Below are positions 42,509 to 50,976 of a DNA stretch of 64,000 bases, one piece after another. Position numbers and translations under genes: made by a program. The stretch lies in NCBI RefSeq assembly GCF_031128465.2, contig NZ_CP155618.1, positions 3,834,501-3,898,500 on the forward strand, in the 5' to 3' direction. The DNA comes from Mariniflexile litorale. Lineage in GTDB: Bacteria; Bacteroidota; Bacteroidia; Flavobacteriales; Flavobacteriaceae. Below the pieces are notes generated by a model that was given only the letters and a program-made list of their open reading frames with translations, was not told the DNA's origin and ran no database searches. Every line of letters begins with the position of its first letter. The first letter of the stretch is position 1.

Positions 42509-44869
42509 TTATAGTTTATATGTAATTTTTAATCTAAATGCTCTTAATGGTTTTTGAATCCGAAATTCATCGTATAATTTAGAATTGCTAATATTTGTGA
42601 TTTCTGTATTTATGCTAATGGGCAATTTTTCTAGCTTTACAGTAATTCCAAAACTTACTTCGTGTTGTTCGGGTATAATCAAGTCGGTAAAATCAATATC
42701 TCTTTCAAATAATGCAGGTTCCAATGTTTTTGCAGTAGGCCATAATAAATACTGTTCCGTAAAATTATAGTTGGCATATACATCGAGTGCTATGGGCCAT
42801 TCAAAAGGATTTTTATAGCGCTTTAAAACATGGATATTTGTAAAAAAATAAGGCGTATTGGGGGTTCTTGAATTTTCAAGAGCCGAACCATTTGTGTCCA
42901 CTCTACGCATGTCTTGGTAGGTAACAGACGTGGTTGCAGTAAAATTATTTTTAAAATTCGCTTTTAAAGAAGTTTCTATCCCTTTTGTTATTTGTGTATC
43001 TGTGTTTTCATTTTGAGTAAAAACAAATCCGATTGGCAATTTTCTTATAAAATTTTCTGTATTTCTATAAAAGGTATTCACGTCTATGAACAGTGTTTTT
43101 ACCGCATTTAAATTTGTATAGAAACCAACATTTACGTTTTTACTTTTTTCAGGATTTAAGTCGGGGCTACTCAAGTTAAAAAGGTTGTCGCCAAAATACT
43201 CTTCCGCTTCTGGTATTCTTGTGGTATTTTCGAAAGAAACCCGCGCAAAAACGGTATTATTAAATTTATATTTTACCGAGTTTCCCCAACCAAATGAGCT
43301 CTTGCTCTTTTTTATAGTTTCTACAGTTTCAATAATATTGGTAGACTCTGTATTTAAATAAAAGTGTTTAAGTGTAAACTCATTTGTTACTTTTCCGTGA
43401 AATAGTTTAGACCCAATTCCAAAACCCGAAATCGTCTTTTTATAGCTAGATGGTATCGTTATAGGTTGTATTCCTGTACTAACATCCTCTTCTTGATACG
43501 GATCGGTGCCAACTTGATTTTTACTATTAAAAGTCGTGCTTACTTTTATATTTAAATTTTCATTAATCTCATAACGTCCATATAATCGCGTTACAAAATT
43601 ATCTTGGTCTATATTACTATCACTTTTTTCATGATCCGTTTCTCCTTTAGAAAAATTTTCAGCATTAATGACTTCCCCAAACCAGTTGTATTTATTATTA
43701 GAAACATCTTTCCTTTTGTTATTTTTTTTGCTGAAAGCTACAAAGGCATTTAATAAAAAAGCATCCGAAATACTTTTTTCATAGGTGACACTTGCAATTT
43801 TGTTTGTTTCATTAAACCTAGATTCTCCAATAGGGATTGTAATACTTGTTCCTGTTTGAATTTCTTTATCAAAGTTGAAATAAGATATTTCCACATCTAA
43901 TACGTCTGCAAACTTAGTAGTGTGTACCCCAAAATTTCCCTGAACGAAATAGGTTTCTATACCATCATGAAACCTTTTTGCTGTATGATGTGTATAATTT
44001 TGGGTTTCAGGATTTAAAATAGGCGCATCAAACTTGTAATTATTATCCGAAAAAATATAATAGCTTTTTAAACCAATATGAAATTTTGTTTTCGGGATTA
44101 AATAGTTAGCATTAAAATTAGCCGTATGTGTATTAAAAGACCCCAAACCGTAGGAAGCTATTAAGAAATCATGATCTGGCTTTTTTGTTACAATGTTAAT
44201 AGCACCACCCAAGGCATCTGCCCCTAATTCAATCGGTAAGACCCCTTTGTATATTTCAATATCCGAAATTAAATTGGTTGGAATTACCCCTATTTGAAAA
44301 GCTCTTCCTAAATAATCGGAAGGTATGCCATTTTTAAAAAAACGAATGGCACTTCCCTGTAAGCCATTAATATTAACAACGGTAGGACTTCCAATTCCCG
44401 CACTTTGTCTCACTTTAACTCCAGAGGTTTGATTGATTATGGTTGTTAAAGGCGTCGCGCGTTCTGATATTTTAGCTACGTTTATTATGTTGACCTTAAT
44501 AGGCTCTTCTTGCTTTTGTTGTTGTTTTGATTTCGCTTTTAAAATGACTTCATCCAGCGCTTGTTTCTCTTCATACATGGTTATTGCTACAAGAACAGCA
44601 TTACCTTTTTGAACTGTAATAGGTGTCACTTGTTTTTGATACCCTAAACTTGTAATTTCTAAATTATAATTACCATAGGGGACTTCTTTTATTTCAAAAT
44701 CACCATTTTCATTACTAACTGTACCTAGTTTGATTTCTTTTAAAAAAATATTCACTCTTACTAAAGGGGTACCTTTTTCGTCTGTTATTTTCCCAGAAAC
44801 AGAAGATTGACTAAAACTTTTGACACTCAAAAAAATAAATAGCGTTATAAAATAAAATTTTTTATACAT
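42509..44869 (-). CDS. TonB-dependent siderophore receptor, XusA-like
   Basis: The 786-residue receptor has a signal peptide ending near KSFSQ, a carboxypeptidase-regulatory-like domain ('SVSGKITDEKGTPLVRVNIF'), a plug ('RATPLTTIINQTSGVKVRQS', NINGLQGSAIRFFKNGIPS, 'YKGVLPIELGADALGGAINI'), and a 22-strand-type barrel ending in RLKITYKL. It imports ferric complexes across the outer membrane with TonB energy. A Fur-like palindrome lies ten bases upstream of its ATG, and an AraC regulator diverges from it. It is the first gene of the receptor-DUF4374-PepSY operon. Confidence 0.88.
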   Translation of the reverse strand: MYKKFYFITLFIFLSVKSFSQSSVSGKITDEKGTPLVRVNIFLKEIKLGTVSNENGDFEIKEVPYGNYNLEITSLGYQKQVTPITVQKGNAVLVAITMYEEKQALDEVILKAKSKQQQKQEEPIKVNIINVAKISERATPLTTIINQTSGVKVRQSAGIGSPTVVNINGLQGSAIRFFKNGIPSDYLGRAFQIGVIPTNLISDIEIYKGVLPIELGADALGGAINIVTKKPDHDFLIASYGLGSFNTHTANFNANYLIPKTKFHIGLKSYYIFSDNNYKFDAPILNPETQNYTHHTAKRFHDGIETYFVQGNFGVHTTKFADVLDVEISYFNFDKEIQTGTSITIPIGESRFNETNKIASVTYEKSISDAFLLNAFVAFSKKNNKRKDVSNNKYNWFGEVINAENFSKGETDHEKSDSNIDQDNFVTRLYGRYEINENLNIKVSTTFNSKNQVGTDPYQEEDVSTGIQPITIPSSYKKTISGFGIGSKLFHGKVTNEFTLKHFYLNTESTNIIETVETIKKSKSSFGWGNSVKYKFNNTVFARVSFENTTRIPEAEEYFGDNLFNLSSPDLNPEKSKNVNVGFYTNLNAVKTLFIDVNTFYRNTENFIRKLPIGFVFTQNENTDTQITKGIETSLKANFKNNFTATTSVTYQDMRRVDTNGSALENSRTPNTPYFFTNIHVLKRYKNPFEWPIALDVYANYNFTEQYLLWPTAKTLEPALFERDIDFTDLIIPEQHEVSFGITVKLEKLPISINTEITNISNSKLYDEFRIQKPLRAFRLKITYKL

Positions 44870-44878
44870 TTACATTTA

Positions 44879-44895
44879 TTTAGACTGATTCTAAA
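44879..44895. promoter_or_regulatory. Fur-box-like palindrome upstream of the TonB receptor
   Basis: TTTAGA-CTGAT-TCTAAA is a perfect 6-5-6 inverted repeat, 10 bases before the receptor ATG on the minus strand. It has the spacing and AT/TC pattern of Fur sites in Bacteroidota iron operons. The assignment to Fur is by similarity and context. Confidence 0.6.
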
Positions 44896-44995
44896 GAGGC
44901 GCAAATGTATTATATACTAAAATTCATTGGTTAACGCAATTAGGATTTAAAAAGACGTATTTGTACACCATAATAACAAAACAATAGTATACCAA

Positions 44996-45997
44996 ATGAT
45001 TTCTACTTTTAAAATCAAAAATTATCATAAGGAAGCAGTGGTAAAAGAATATCCAGAAGGTTTAAAAAATGACATGATTGATGAAATAAAAACATCTTTA
45101 GATTCTCATTTTTCAAAATCAAAGAATATACAAATCTTATTAGATGGCGCCATACTTAATATGAGATATGATGATTTAGCAACTCCGATCTTGTTAGATG
45201 TAAATCATGATTTTCCTTATATAAAAGTTCATTTTGAAATAGAAGGCGACCTTATATATACTCCATATGATAAGAATGGTATGTTTATTCATATTGAGAA
45301 TGGTAATTATAATTTTTTTTACTTACCAGAACCTAAAGGAACTATTACTCTTAGTTCAAAAAAGAGAAAAGAGTTTAGTATCCTAGTTACTGAAGATTAT
45401 TTAAGAAAAAATTTTAAAAATTATTTTGAAAATATAACTTCACCTATTCAAAATTCATTAAAAAATAAAACGCCGTATAAATTATTTTCAGAGAGTAAAC
45501 CTATTTCAATAGACTTGTTACTTATAATTAGTGATATTATTAATTGTTCTTATCAACGAGAAATTAAACAAGTATATATAGAATCTAAAGTAAAAGAGAT
45601 GTTTAGTTTTTTATTTTCAGAAATGAAAACTAAAAAGATTGAAAAAAAAGAGATGAGATTGAGTGAAATAGAATACAATCAAATTATAAAATCAGAAAAA
45701 ACACTACAAAAAAGCATTCATAAACCAATAACGATAAAAAATTTATCAAAATTAGTTGGTGTGAATGAACATAAATTAAAGAGAAATTTTAAGTTAGTTT
45801 ACAAAAAACCTGTTTTTACGTATTTAACAGACTTAAGAATGGAAGAAGCTAAAAAAATGCTGATAAAAAATAATATTGATATATCTGATATCGCCGAAGC
45901 AGTGGGTTATAAAAATCCGCAGCATTTTACAGTTGCTTTCAAAAAAAAATATAATTATTTACCAAGTAAGTTAAAGAAAAAAGCTTTAGATATTTAA
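44996..45997 (+). CDS. AraC-family transcriptional regulator of the xenosiderophore operon
   Basis: The 333-residue protein has a C-terminal double-HTH AraC domain near 235-330: 'PITIKNLSKLVGVNEHKLKR' and 'ISDIAEAVGYKNPQHFTVAF' with the final KKYNYLPSKLKKK. The N-terminal ~220 residues form a separate sensing domain with no clear cupin motif. It is divergent from the TonB receptor gene with 126 bases between, as AraC/PchR-type regulators of siderophore uptake usually are. It probably activates the receptor operon when the ferric ligand is present. Confidence 0.9.
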   Translation: MISTFKIKNYHKEAVVKEYPEGLKNDMIDEIKTSLDSHFSKSKNIQILLDGAILNMRYDDLATPILLDVNHDFPYIKVHFEIEGDLIYTPYDKNGMFIHIENGNYNFFYLPEPKGTITLSSKKRKEFSILVTEDYLRKNFKNYFENITSPIQNSLKNKTPYKLFSESKPISIDLLLIISDIINCSYQREIKQVYIESKVKEMFSFLFSEMKTKKIEKKEMRLSEIEYNQIIKSEKTLQKSIHKPITIKNLSKLVGVNEHKLKRNFKLVYKKPVFTYLTDLRMEEAKKMLIKNNIDISDIAEAVGYKNPQHFTVAFKKKYNYLPSKLKKKALDI

Positions 45998-46004
45998 TTC
46001 TAGG

Positions 46005-46463
46005 AATGTTTTTTAAACGCGGTGAAGCAAACCGCTTATTAGTTTAATGAGCCTAGTTCTAATTATTCTAATGAAATACAATGTTTCTGGGATATTTACA
46101 TAATACTACATTATAGCTATCATTTTTTTTATAAATGGATCTTAATCTTAAACTTCATAATTTCACCAACACGCCATCTGTGTTATAAATAGCTTCATCC
46201 ACTGGATAAACCTATTATAAAATGTACTATAATGTACCGCGTTATGAACTTGAGCTTTGGTTAAAAGCAGGGCAGAGCGTAAAGAAAAGGTCTAGCAGAC
46301 CTTTTTAGCGAATGAGCCAGCTGGCGCTTTGGCTTACTACAGTTTCTTGAAAAAATTTATTCTAAAAGTTTCTTCTACAATTTTAATGAAACACTTTTTA
46401 TGCTAGCCAGTATCGAGCGTAGTTGAGACGGCGTAGGAGGGAAGCGTAATGTGTGTGGAATGG
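46005..46463 (+). repeat. Dispersed structured repeat, copy B (left border of the tyrosinase/GTP-cyclohydrolase cluster)
   Basis: This copy is the longest. It has a 5' half shared with copy C (GAAGCAAACCGCTTATTAG, CCTAGTTCTAATTATTC, ATAATACTACATTATA, CATCCACTGGATAA) and a 3' half shared with copies A and D (AAAAGCAGGGCAGAGCGTAA, AGCGAATGAGCCAGCTGG, GAGGGAAGCGTAATGTGTG). A perfect 9-bp hairpin AAAAGGTCT-AGC-AGACCTTTT lies at 46285-46305. A foreign block with TATCGAGCGTAGTTGAGA at 46411-46428 interrupts the copy relative to copy D. It fills most of the 45998-46630 gap; the rest is an AT-rich leader for the regulator at 46631. Confidence 0.8.
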
Positions 46464-46630
46464 AAAGGAAAATATTATTTTCTAAAAAAAATAGGTTTTT
46501 TCCTATTAAATATTCAAATTATTTTTTTATATTTAATTCATAGCATGATTCCTCCCTTTTTAATGTTGATAGTTTTAAAAGACTTATAGAAGTCTAGAGG
46601 TTAACTATTGTCTAATTTTAAAACAATTCT

Positions 46631-47242
46631 ATGTCAACTAACCAGTACCATTTTCAATTCCTTGTAACAAACGTACAAGCATTGTATAAAGAAGAACATC
46701 CTGATTTTACTAAAACAGATTTTAGACATCATTTTAAATCTGAAATGGCTGATGCTAGAGAACATTTGAAACCTTTAAGAGATGCTTTGGCTGAATTAAC
46801 ACCGGGCTATAATAGCAACGTTTTTATAGATCTTATTAAAAAGATTAACGGGTTTGACAACACGTTAATTAGCTATCTATATAAAATAAAACCTTCAAAA
46901 CTTGGTTTTGTCCCTCCATTTATAATTCGCTTAAACAAAGTGCTTGAAAACAATTATTCTCTAGAAGAATTCGATGTTACAAAATTAAGTAAACATCTCA
47001 ATCTTTGTTTGATGCAGACCAATCGAAAGATTAAAAAACACTTAGGAGTATCGGCCGGAAACTGCTTACGCTATTACAGACTTTTTAAAGCACTAGAGTT
47101 ACTTATTGTTTCAGATAGTTCGGTAAAAGAAATTACTTTTTTTGTTGGTTTTAGAAACCCAAGCAACTTCACACAAACGTTTAAACGTGTTTTTGGAGAA
47201 ACACCAACTGAGATTAGAAGGTGCCTTTTTGATAAATGTTGA
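46631..47242 (+). CDS. AraC-type regulator at the head of the biosynthetic cluster
   Basis: The 203-residue protein has an AraC C-terminal domain near 100-198: 'FDVTKLSKHLNLCLMQTNRK' (first HTH) and 'SVKEITFFVGFRNPSNFTQT' (second HTH) with the closing GETPTEIRRC. The N-terminal ~90 residues are helical and charged, unlike typical sugar-binding AraC domains. It is the first gene of the 46.6-58.7 kb cluster and overlaps a pair of direct repeats, 21 bp apart, that end before the next gene. It is probably the pathway-specific activator. Confidence 0.88.
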   Translation: MSTNQYHFQFLVTNVQALYKEEHPDFTKTDFRHHFKSEMADAREHLKPLRDALAELTPGYNSNVFIDLIKKINGFDNTLISYLYKIKPSKLGFVPPFIIRLNKVLENNYSLEEFDVTKLSKHLNLCLMQTNRKIKKHLGVSAGNCLRYYRLFKALELLIVSDSSVKEITFFVGFRNPSNFTQTFKRVFGETPTEIRRCLFDKC

Positions 47243-47272
47243 TTATCAAATAGAAAATGTTGATTATGAAAT
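47235..47272 (+). promoter_or_regulatory. Direct-repeat operator, 21-bp spacing
   Basis: Two copies of AATGTTGATTATNAAAT start at 47235 and 47256. A 21-bp period places both half-sites on the same face of the helix, the usual geometry of AraC-family activator sites. The site covers the regulator's own stop codon and lies 66 bases before the 76-codon gene. TAGATTTA at 47289-47296 is a possible -7 box. Confidence 0.6.
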
Positions 47273-47338
47273 GTTTAATAGCAGTAGATAGATTTAATTT
47301 TACTAATAACTTAATTATTAACCTTTAAACCAATTATT

Positions 47339-47569
47339 ATGTCATCAGTAAATTTAAAGCAAACAAAGTCAGCTTTTGAAAGACTTGAAAAAAACCCTGA
47401 ACTTTTAAAAGGAGTTGAAAAATCATTAGATCAACTTTTCGAGGAATTAGGAGGACGCAATTTAAACAATGCAGAGCGCAAGTACATTTTAGGTAGCTTG
47501 GTTGAAAGATCACACCTAATTGGTACTACGGAAAAGGGACAAGCTGCATCAATTGTTGCTGTTCAATAA
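47339..47569 (+). CDS. 76-residue small protein opening the biosynthetic operon
   Basis: The protein is mainly helical: SSVNLKQTKSAFERLEKNP and 'GVEKSLDQLFEELGGRNLNN' resemble a short two- or three-helix leader, then AERKYILGSLVERSHLIG and a small, non-charged end GTTEKGQAASIVAVQ. I do not recognise the family. As the first structural gene after the regulator, with a helical N-terminus and a flexible C-terminus, it could be a RiPP-like precursor or a carrier/scaffold protein. Against a RiPP, the end has few modifiable residues (no Cys or Tyr). The gene is certainly within the operon-like run. Confidence 0.7.
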   Translation: MSSVNLKQTKSAFERLEKNPELLKGVEKSLDQLFEELGGRNLNNAERKYILGSLVERSHLIGTTEKGQAASIVAVQ

Positions 47570-47656
47570 CCTTGTTTAGAGTTAGTTTTTTAACAGGTTT
47601 AATGGGTGCTTTTCAATTCATTTTGTTAAGCACCACTATTAACGGCAATATTAATT

Positions 47657-48412
47657 ATGGCAAGGTTTGTTGAAATATCAGAAAACAAAGTAATTGTTGG
47701 TTCCAGTGAAGAGGAAATAGAGGATACAATGATTTTTTGGAAAAGCAAATTAGTAGACGAATCTTATGTTCCTCGTTTTCGGGATTGGTTATTAAAGGAA
47801 TTTCCAAGGCATCAACTAAGTTTAAAAGCCTTCAAGATTGCTAAGTATCCTGTAACCAATGGCGAGTTTAAAGAATTTATTGCTGAGATGAACATTCGGC
47901 CTCCAGAATCCATTTCATTAAAACTTCCTGAAGATCACCCAGCTTGGGGAATGAACTATAATGAAGTTGAAACTTTTATTGATTGGAAAAGTTTAAAAGA
48001 TGGTCGATCTTATCGATTACCTACTGAGTTTGAATGGGAGTACGCTGCAGCAGGAACAGAGAAATTAATGTATCCTTTCGGAAGTGATTTTGACTCCTCA
48101 AAGTGTAATACAGTAGAAGCCAATATTGGTACCACAACTTCAGTATACAAATATGATAATTATCCATCTAATTTTGGTGTGTGTGATTTAGCAGGAAATG
48201 TTGAAGAATGGACATCAAGTTTATATAAACCCTATCCAGGGGGGCATTTTATTAATGACGATATCATAGAGAATTACGGCCTTAATTATCCAGTTCTTAG
48301 AGGAGGTTCCTTTGCCTTAGGAGGAGACTTGGCACGCTGTACAAGAAGGCATGGTCCGCATCCAGGTCCAGCATTTCGTTATCGTGGGTTTCGACTAGCA
48401 ATTAGCAATTAG
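47657..48412 (+). CDS. FGE-sulfatase-fold protein (SUMF1-like), ToxD-like candidate
   Basis: The 251-residue protein has the formylglycine-generating-enzyme fold: AKYPVTNGEFKEFIAEM, HPAWGMNYNEVETFIDW, 'YRLPTEFEWEYAAAGTEK', GVCDLAGNVEEWTSSLY, LRGGSFALGG and RYRGFRLA. True FGE enzymes have a cysteine pair near the C-terminus; here only one Cys appears in the equivalent ARCTRRHG loop, so sulfatase activation is unlikely. A protein of this fold is, from memory, part of the toxoflavin operon (ToxD). Here it precedes a WD40 protein and GTP cyclohydrolase II. Its catalytic role is unknown. Confidence 0.8.
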   Translation: MARFVEISENKVIVGSSEEEIEDTMIFWKSKLVDESYVPRFRDWLLKEFPRHQLSLKAFKIAKYPVTNGEFKEFIAEMNIRPPESISLKLPEDHPAWGMNYNEVETFIDWKSLKDGRSYRLPTEFEWEYAAAGTEKLMYPFGSDFDSSKCNTVEANIGTTTSVYKYDNYPSNFGVCDLAGNVEEWTSSLYKPYPGGHFINDDIIENYGLNYPVLRGGSFALGGDLARCTRRHGPHPGPAFRYRGFRLAISN

Positions 48413-48428
48413 ATTGAATAACATAAAT

Positions 48429-50351
48429 ATGGCATCAAAAAAAATTAAATCATTTAGTATTTCAGCTGATGAGAGTTTAATGTTCGTTGGCAACTTATCT
48501 GGTGAACTATTAATACTAAGAACCGAAGATTTAAGTATCGTAAATAGAATACAAGTCCAACCGGGGGGTATTATAGCTGTTTCTTCTCATAAAACACGTC
48601 CATATATAGCAACATTGGGAATGGATCGGTCTGTTATACTTTTCGAAATTGAAGACTGTGGTAATTTAATTAAGGTTGATGGTATTATTACCCGTGATAT
48701 TCCTTGCGAAAATGATGATGAGCCGCATAAGTTTATATTATCCGTTAGTCAGGCACTTAATTTTCATTATTCAGAAAAAAAAATAGTTACACGAAATGGC
48801 AATGGAGGTGTACTAGAACTTTCTTTTGAAAAAGGATATATGGAACCTATAAAGTGTACACGACTTCACGGTATGTATGATGTTGTAACCGTATCATATG
48901 TTGGAAATACAAATAAAATATTAAGTGGATCGAACCATGGAGAGGTTATATTATCTCTAGAAGGAACACCCATTACCCATTGGCAATTTGGGTATGAAAC
49001 AATTCATTGGTTTGAACATATAAAAGAAGATGAATATTTAATTGCTAGCGATATGCGAGCTGTTATACGCTTTAGTATAGAGAATAAATTTGAACCTGTA
49101 ATTTGTGATAATATCTCTCGAGACGATTTAGAACATGTTACATATAATTCGGTTAGTAATAGAGTTTTTGCGTCTAGTTTCGATAGGAATATTTACGAAA
49201 TAAATAAAGAAACTTGCGAACCAATAGGTGTAGCTTTTAAAACACCTTTTAAAAATAGATGGTTAAAAACATTAGAGAAAGATTCAAATAAGTTAATTGT
49301 GCAATGTCGCAACGGCGCTTTGTATCTAATATCACTTAACAGCAACACTATACTTGCGGAACTTAGAGAGACTCCTTATGCAATGTGGACTGCCGTTTAT
49401 ACCAATATAGGTATTGTAATGTCTGGTGAAGGAAACTCAATAATTACAATGAAGCCAAATGGTGAAGACCTATACACACGTGCACCCAAATTTAAAACCA
49501 AAGCATTTCCTATTTCTATAGATTCAGAATGCTATACCAAACGCATGTGTTATAACGAAAAAGATAATCAAATATATCTAGGACGTACAGATGGTAATGT
49601 TATTGCTATAAACGAAGAATACGAAGAAACTAAAAAATACAATGTTGGAAGTGCAGTTCGAGATTTAGCATTAATGGATTACACCACAGAAATTTTTGTT
49701 GCTACCGAATTTGGATACGTCTATAAAGTAAATATGGAAAATGGTGAAAAAGAGGCCATATATGTTTCTGCCAAGAATGAGCCAATTTGGGCTATATCCT
49801 ACAATAATGACAATAATATGTTGGCGATTGCTGAGCGTGAAGGGTCATTAGTTTTTCTAGATACAGAGACTAATAAAATAGTAATGGAAGATTACGATTG
49901 TCATAGACCTAAACGATTAAAGTGGTTCGATAGCGAAAACCTTTACTATAGTAATGGTGCTAATTTATTTAGAGTAAACTGTGAAACATGGCAGAAGGAT
50001 CACATTCTTAAAAATGTAGGTAATACAATAGAAGATTTTATATGGGGGCCAAACAAACGTTATATGGTTTTAGTTAATTACCAACGAAATTTATTTCTTA
50101 TGGATGTAGCTACTGGCACGGTTTTGAACTGTATTTCAGATGATATTGATTATTCAAAAGGTGCACTTTGGATTAAATCAAGAGAGAACTCTTATCAGTA
50201 TAATTTTATTAGTTATGGAAGAAGTGGAGTAGCACTTCTTTATGGTATTCATGATGAAAAAATTATTTCACTAGGACCCATATCTAAACCAATTAGCCCA
50301 GATAAAAATGGAATACTGGTTAAAAGCACCTTAGAAATAGCTTCTAATTAA
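48429..50351 (+). CDS. WD40/beta-propeller protein, first of two in the cluster
   Basis: The predicted ~640-residue protein is made of repeating four-strand blades of ~40 residues: 'SADESLMFVGNLSGELLILR', 'GSNHGEVILSLEG', NQIYLGRTDGNVIAINEEY, 'EIFVATEFGYVYKVN', 'NMLAIAEREGSLVFLDTETN'. It probably forms two propellers. It has no signal peptide and no catalytic motif. I use the ATG at 48429; a TTG at 48414 would add five residues. WD-repeat proteins are encoded in the toxoflavin operon (ToxC) next to GTP cyclohydrolase II, the arrangement seen here. It could scaffold or catalyse; the function is unknown. Confidence 0.8.
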   Translation: MASKKIKSFSISADESLMFVGNLSGELLILRTEDLSIVNRIQVQPGGIIAVSSHKTRPYIATLGMDRSVILFEIEDCGNLIKVDGIITRDIPCENDDEPHKFILSVSQALNFHYSEKKIVTRNGNGGVLELSFEKGYMEPIKCTRLHGMYDVVTVSYVGNTNKILSGSNHGEVILSLEGTPITHWQFGYETIHWFEHIKEDEYLIASDMRAVIRFSIENKFEPVICDNISRDDLEHVTYNSVSNRVFASSFDRNIYEINKETCEPIGVAFKTPFKNRWLKTLEKDSNKLIVQCRNGALYLISLNSNTILAELRETPYAMWTAVYTNIGIVMSGEGNSIITMKPNGEDLYTRAPKFKTKAFPISIDSECYTKRMCYNEKDNQIYLGRTDGNVIAINEEYEETKKYNVGSAVRDLALMDYTTEIFVATEFGYVYKVNMENGEKEAIYVSAKNEPIWAISYNNDNNMLAIAEREGSLVFLDTETNKIVMEDYDCHRPKRLKWFDSENLYYSNGANLFRVNCETWQKDHILKNVGNTIEDFIWGPNKRYMVLVNYQRNLFLMDVATGTVLNCISDDIDYSKGALWIKSRENSYQYNFISYGRSGVALLYGIHDEKIISLGPISKPISPDKNGILVKSTLEIASN

Positions 50352-50367
50352 ATGCAATAATAAACGA

Positions 50368-50958
50368 ATGACAAAAATAAAATACAACTATTCAAATTTA
50401 GCTAATTTACCAACAGCATATGGTTCTTTTAAAATTCAATCCTTTAAGGATGAAAAAGGAAATGAACATGCCATTCTTATAAAAGGAGATGTAGAAAATA
50501 GAGCGGATGTTCCTGTTAGAATCCACTCAGAATGTCTTACAGGAGATGCTTTCTCATCTTTAAAATGTGATTGCAACTACCAATTAAACTATGCCTTAGA
50601 GTATATATCTATGTTTGGATTTGGAATAATCATATACTTGAGGCAAGAGGGTAGAGGTATTGGTTTTTTTAATAAAATTAATGCCTATAACCTTCAAGAC
50701 AATGGGAGAAATACCATTGAAGCAAATCACGATTTGGGGCTCAATAATGATGAAAGGGAATACTCGGCAGCTGTAGAAGTTCTTAATAAACTTAATATAC
50801 AGTCTGTAAAACTAATGACTAATAACCCTTTAAAAATAGAATATTTAAAAAAATATGGGATAAATGTTATTGATCGAGTATCTGTTATTTCTAAAAAAAA
50901 CACATTCAACGACCAGTATCTCGAAGTAAAGAAGCATCAGCTTTCTCATATGCTATAA
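50368..50958 (+). CDS. Stand-alone GTP cyclohydrolase II, ToxB-like
   Basis: The 196-residue protein has the full GTP cyclohydrolase II core: zinc cysteines in HSECLTGDAFSSLKCDCNYQ near 51-70, 'IYLRQEGRGIGFFNKINAYN' near 89-108, and the GRNTIEANHDLG and MTNNPLKIEYLKKYGI stretches. It opens GTP to 2,5-diamino-6-ribosylamino-pyrimidinone phosphate, formate and pyrophosphate. Housekeeping riboflavin synthesis in Bacteroidota normally uses a RibBA fusion, so this single-domain copy, 16 bases from a WD40 gene and 18 bases from the next, points to a dedicated pathway such as a toxoflavin- or pteridine-like product. Confidence 0.92.
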   Translation: MTKIKYNYSNLANLPTAYGSFKIQSFKDEKGNEHAILIKGDVENRADVPVRIHSECLTGDAFSSLKCDCNYQLNYALEYISMFGFGIIIYLRQEGRGIGFFNKINAYNLQDNGRNTIEANHDLGLNNDEREYSAAVEVLNKLNIQSVKLMTNNPLKIEYLKKYGINVIDRVSVISKKNTFNDQYLEVKKHQLSHML

Positions 50959-50976
50959 CCATTAAAAATTAGTACC

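Noticed and set aside
47657-48412. Sulfatase maturation by the FGE-fold protein
   Set aside because: No sulfatase gene is in the window and the active-site cysteine pair of true FGE enzymes is not present.
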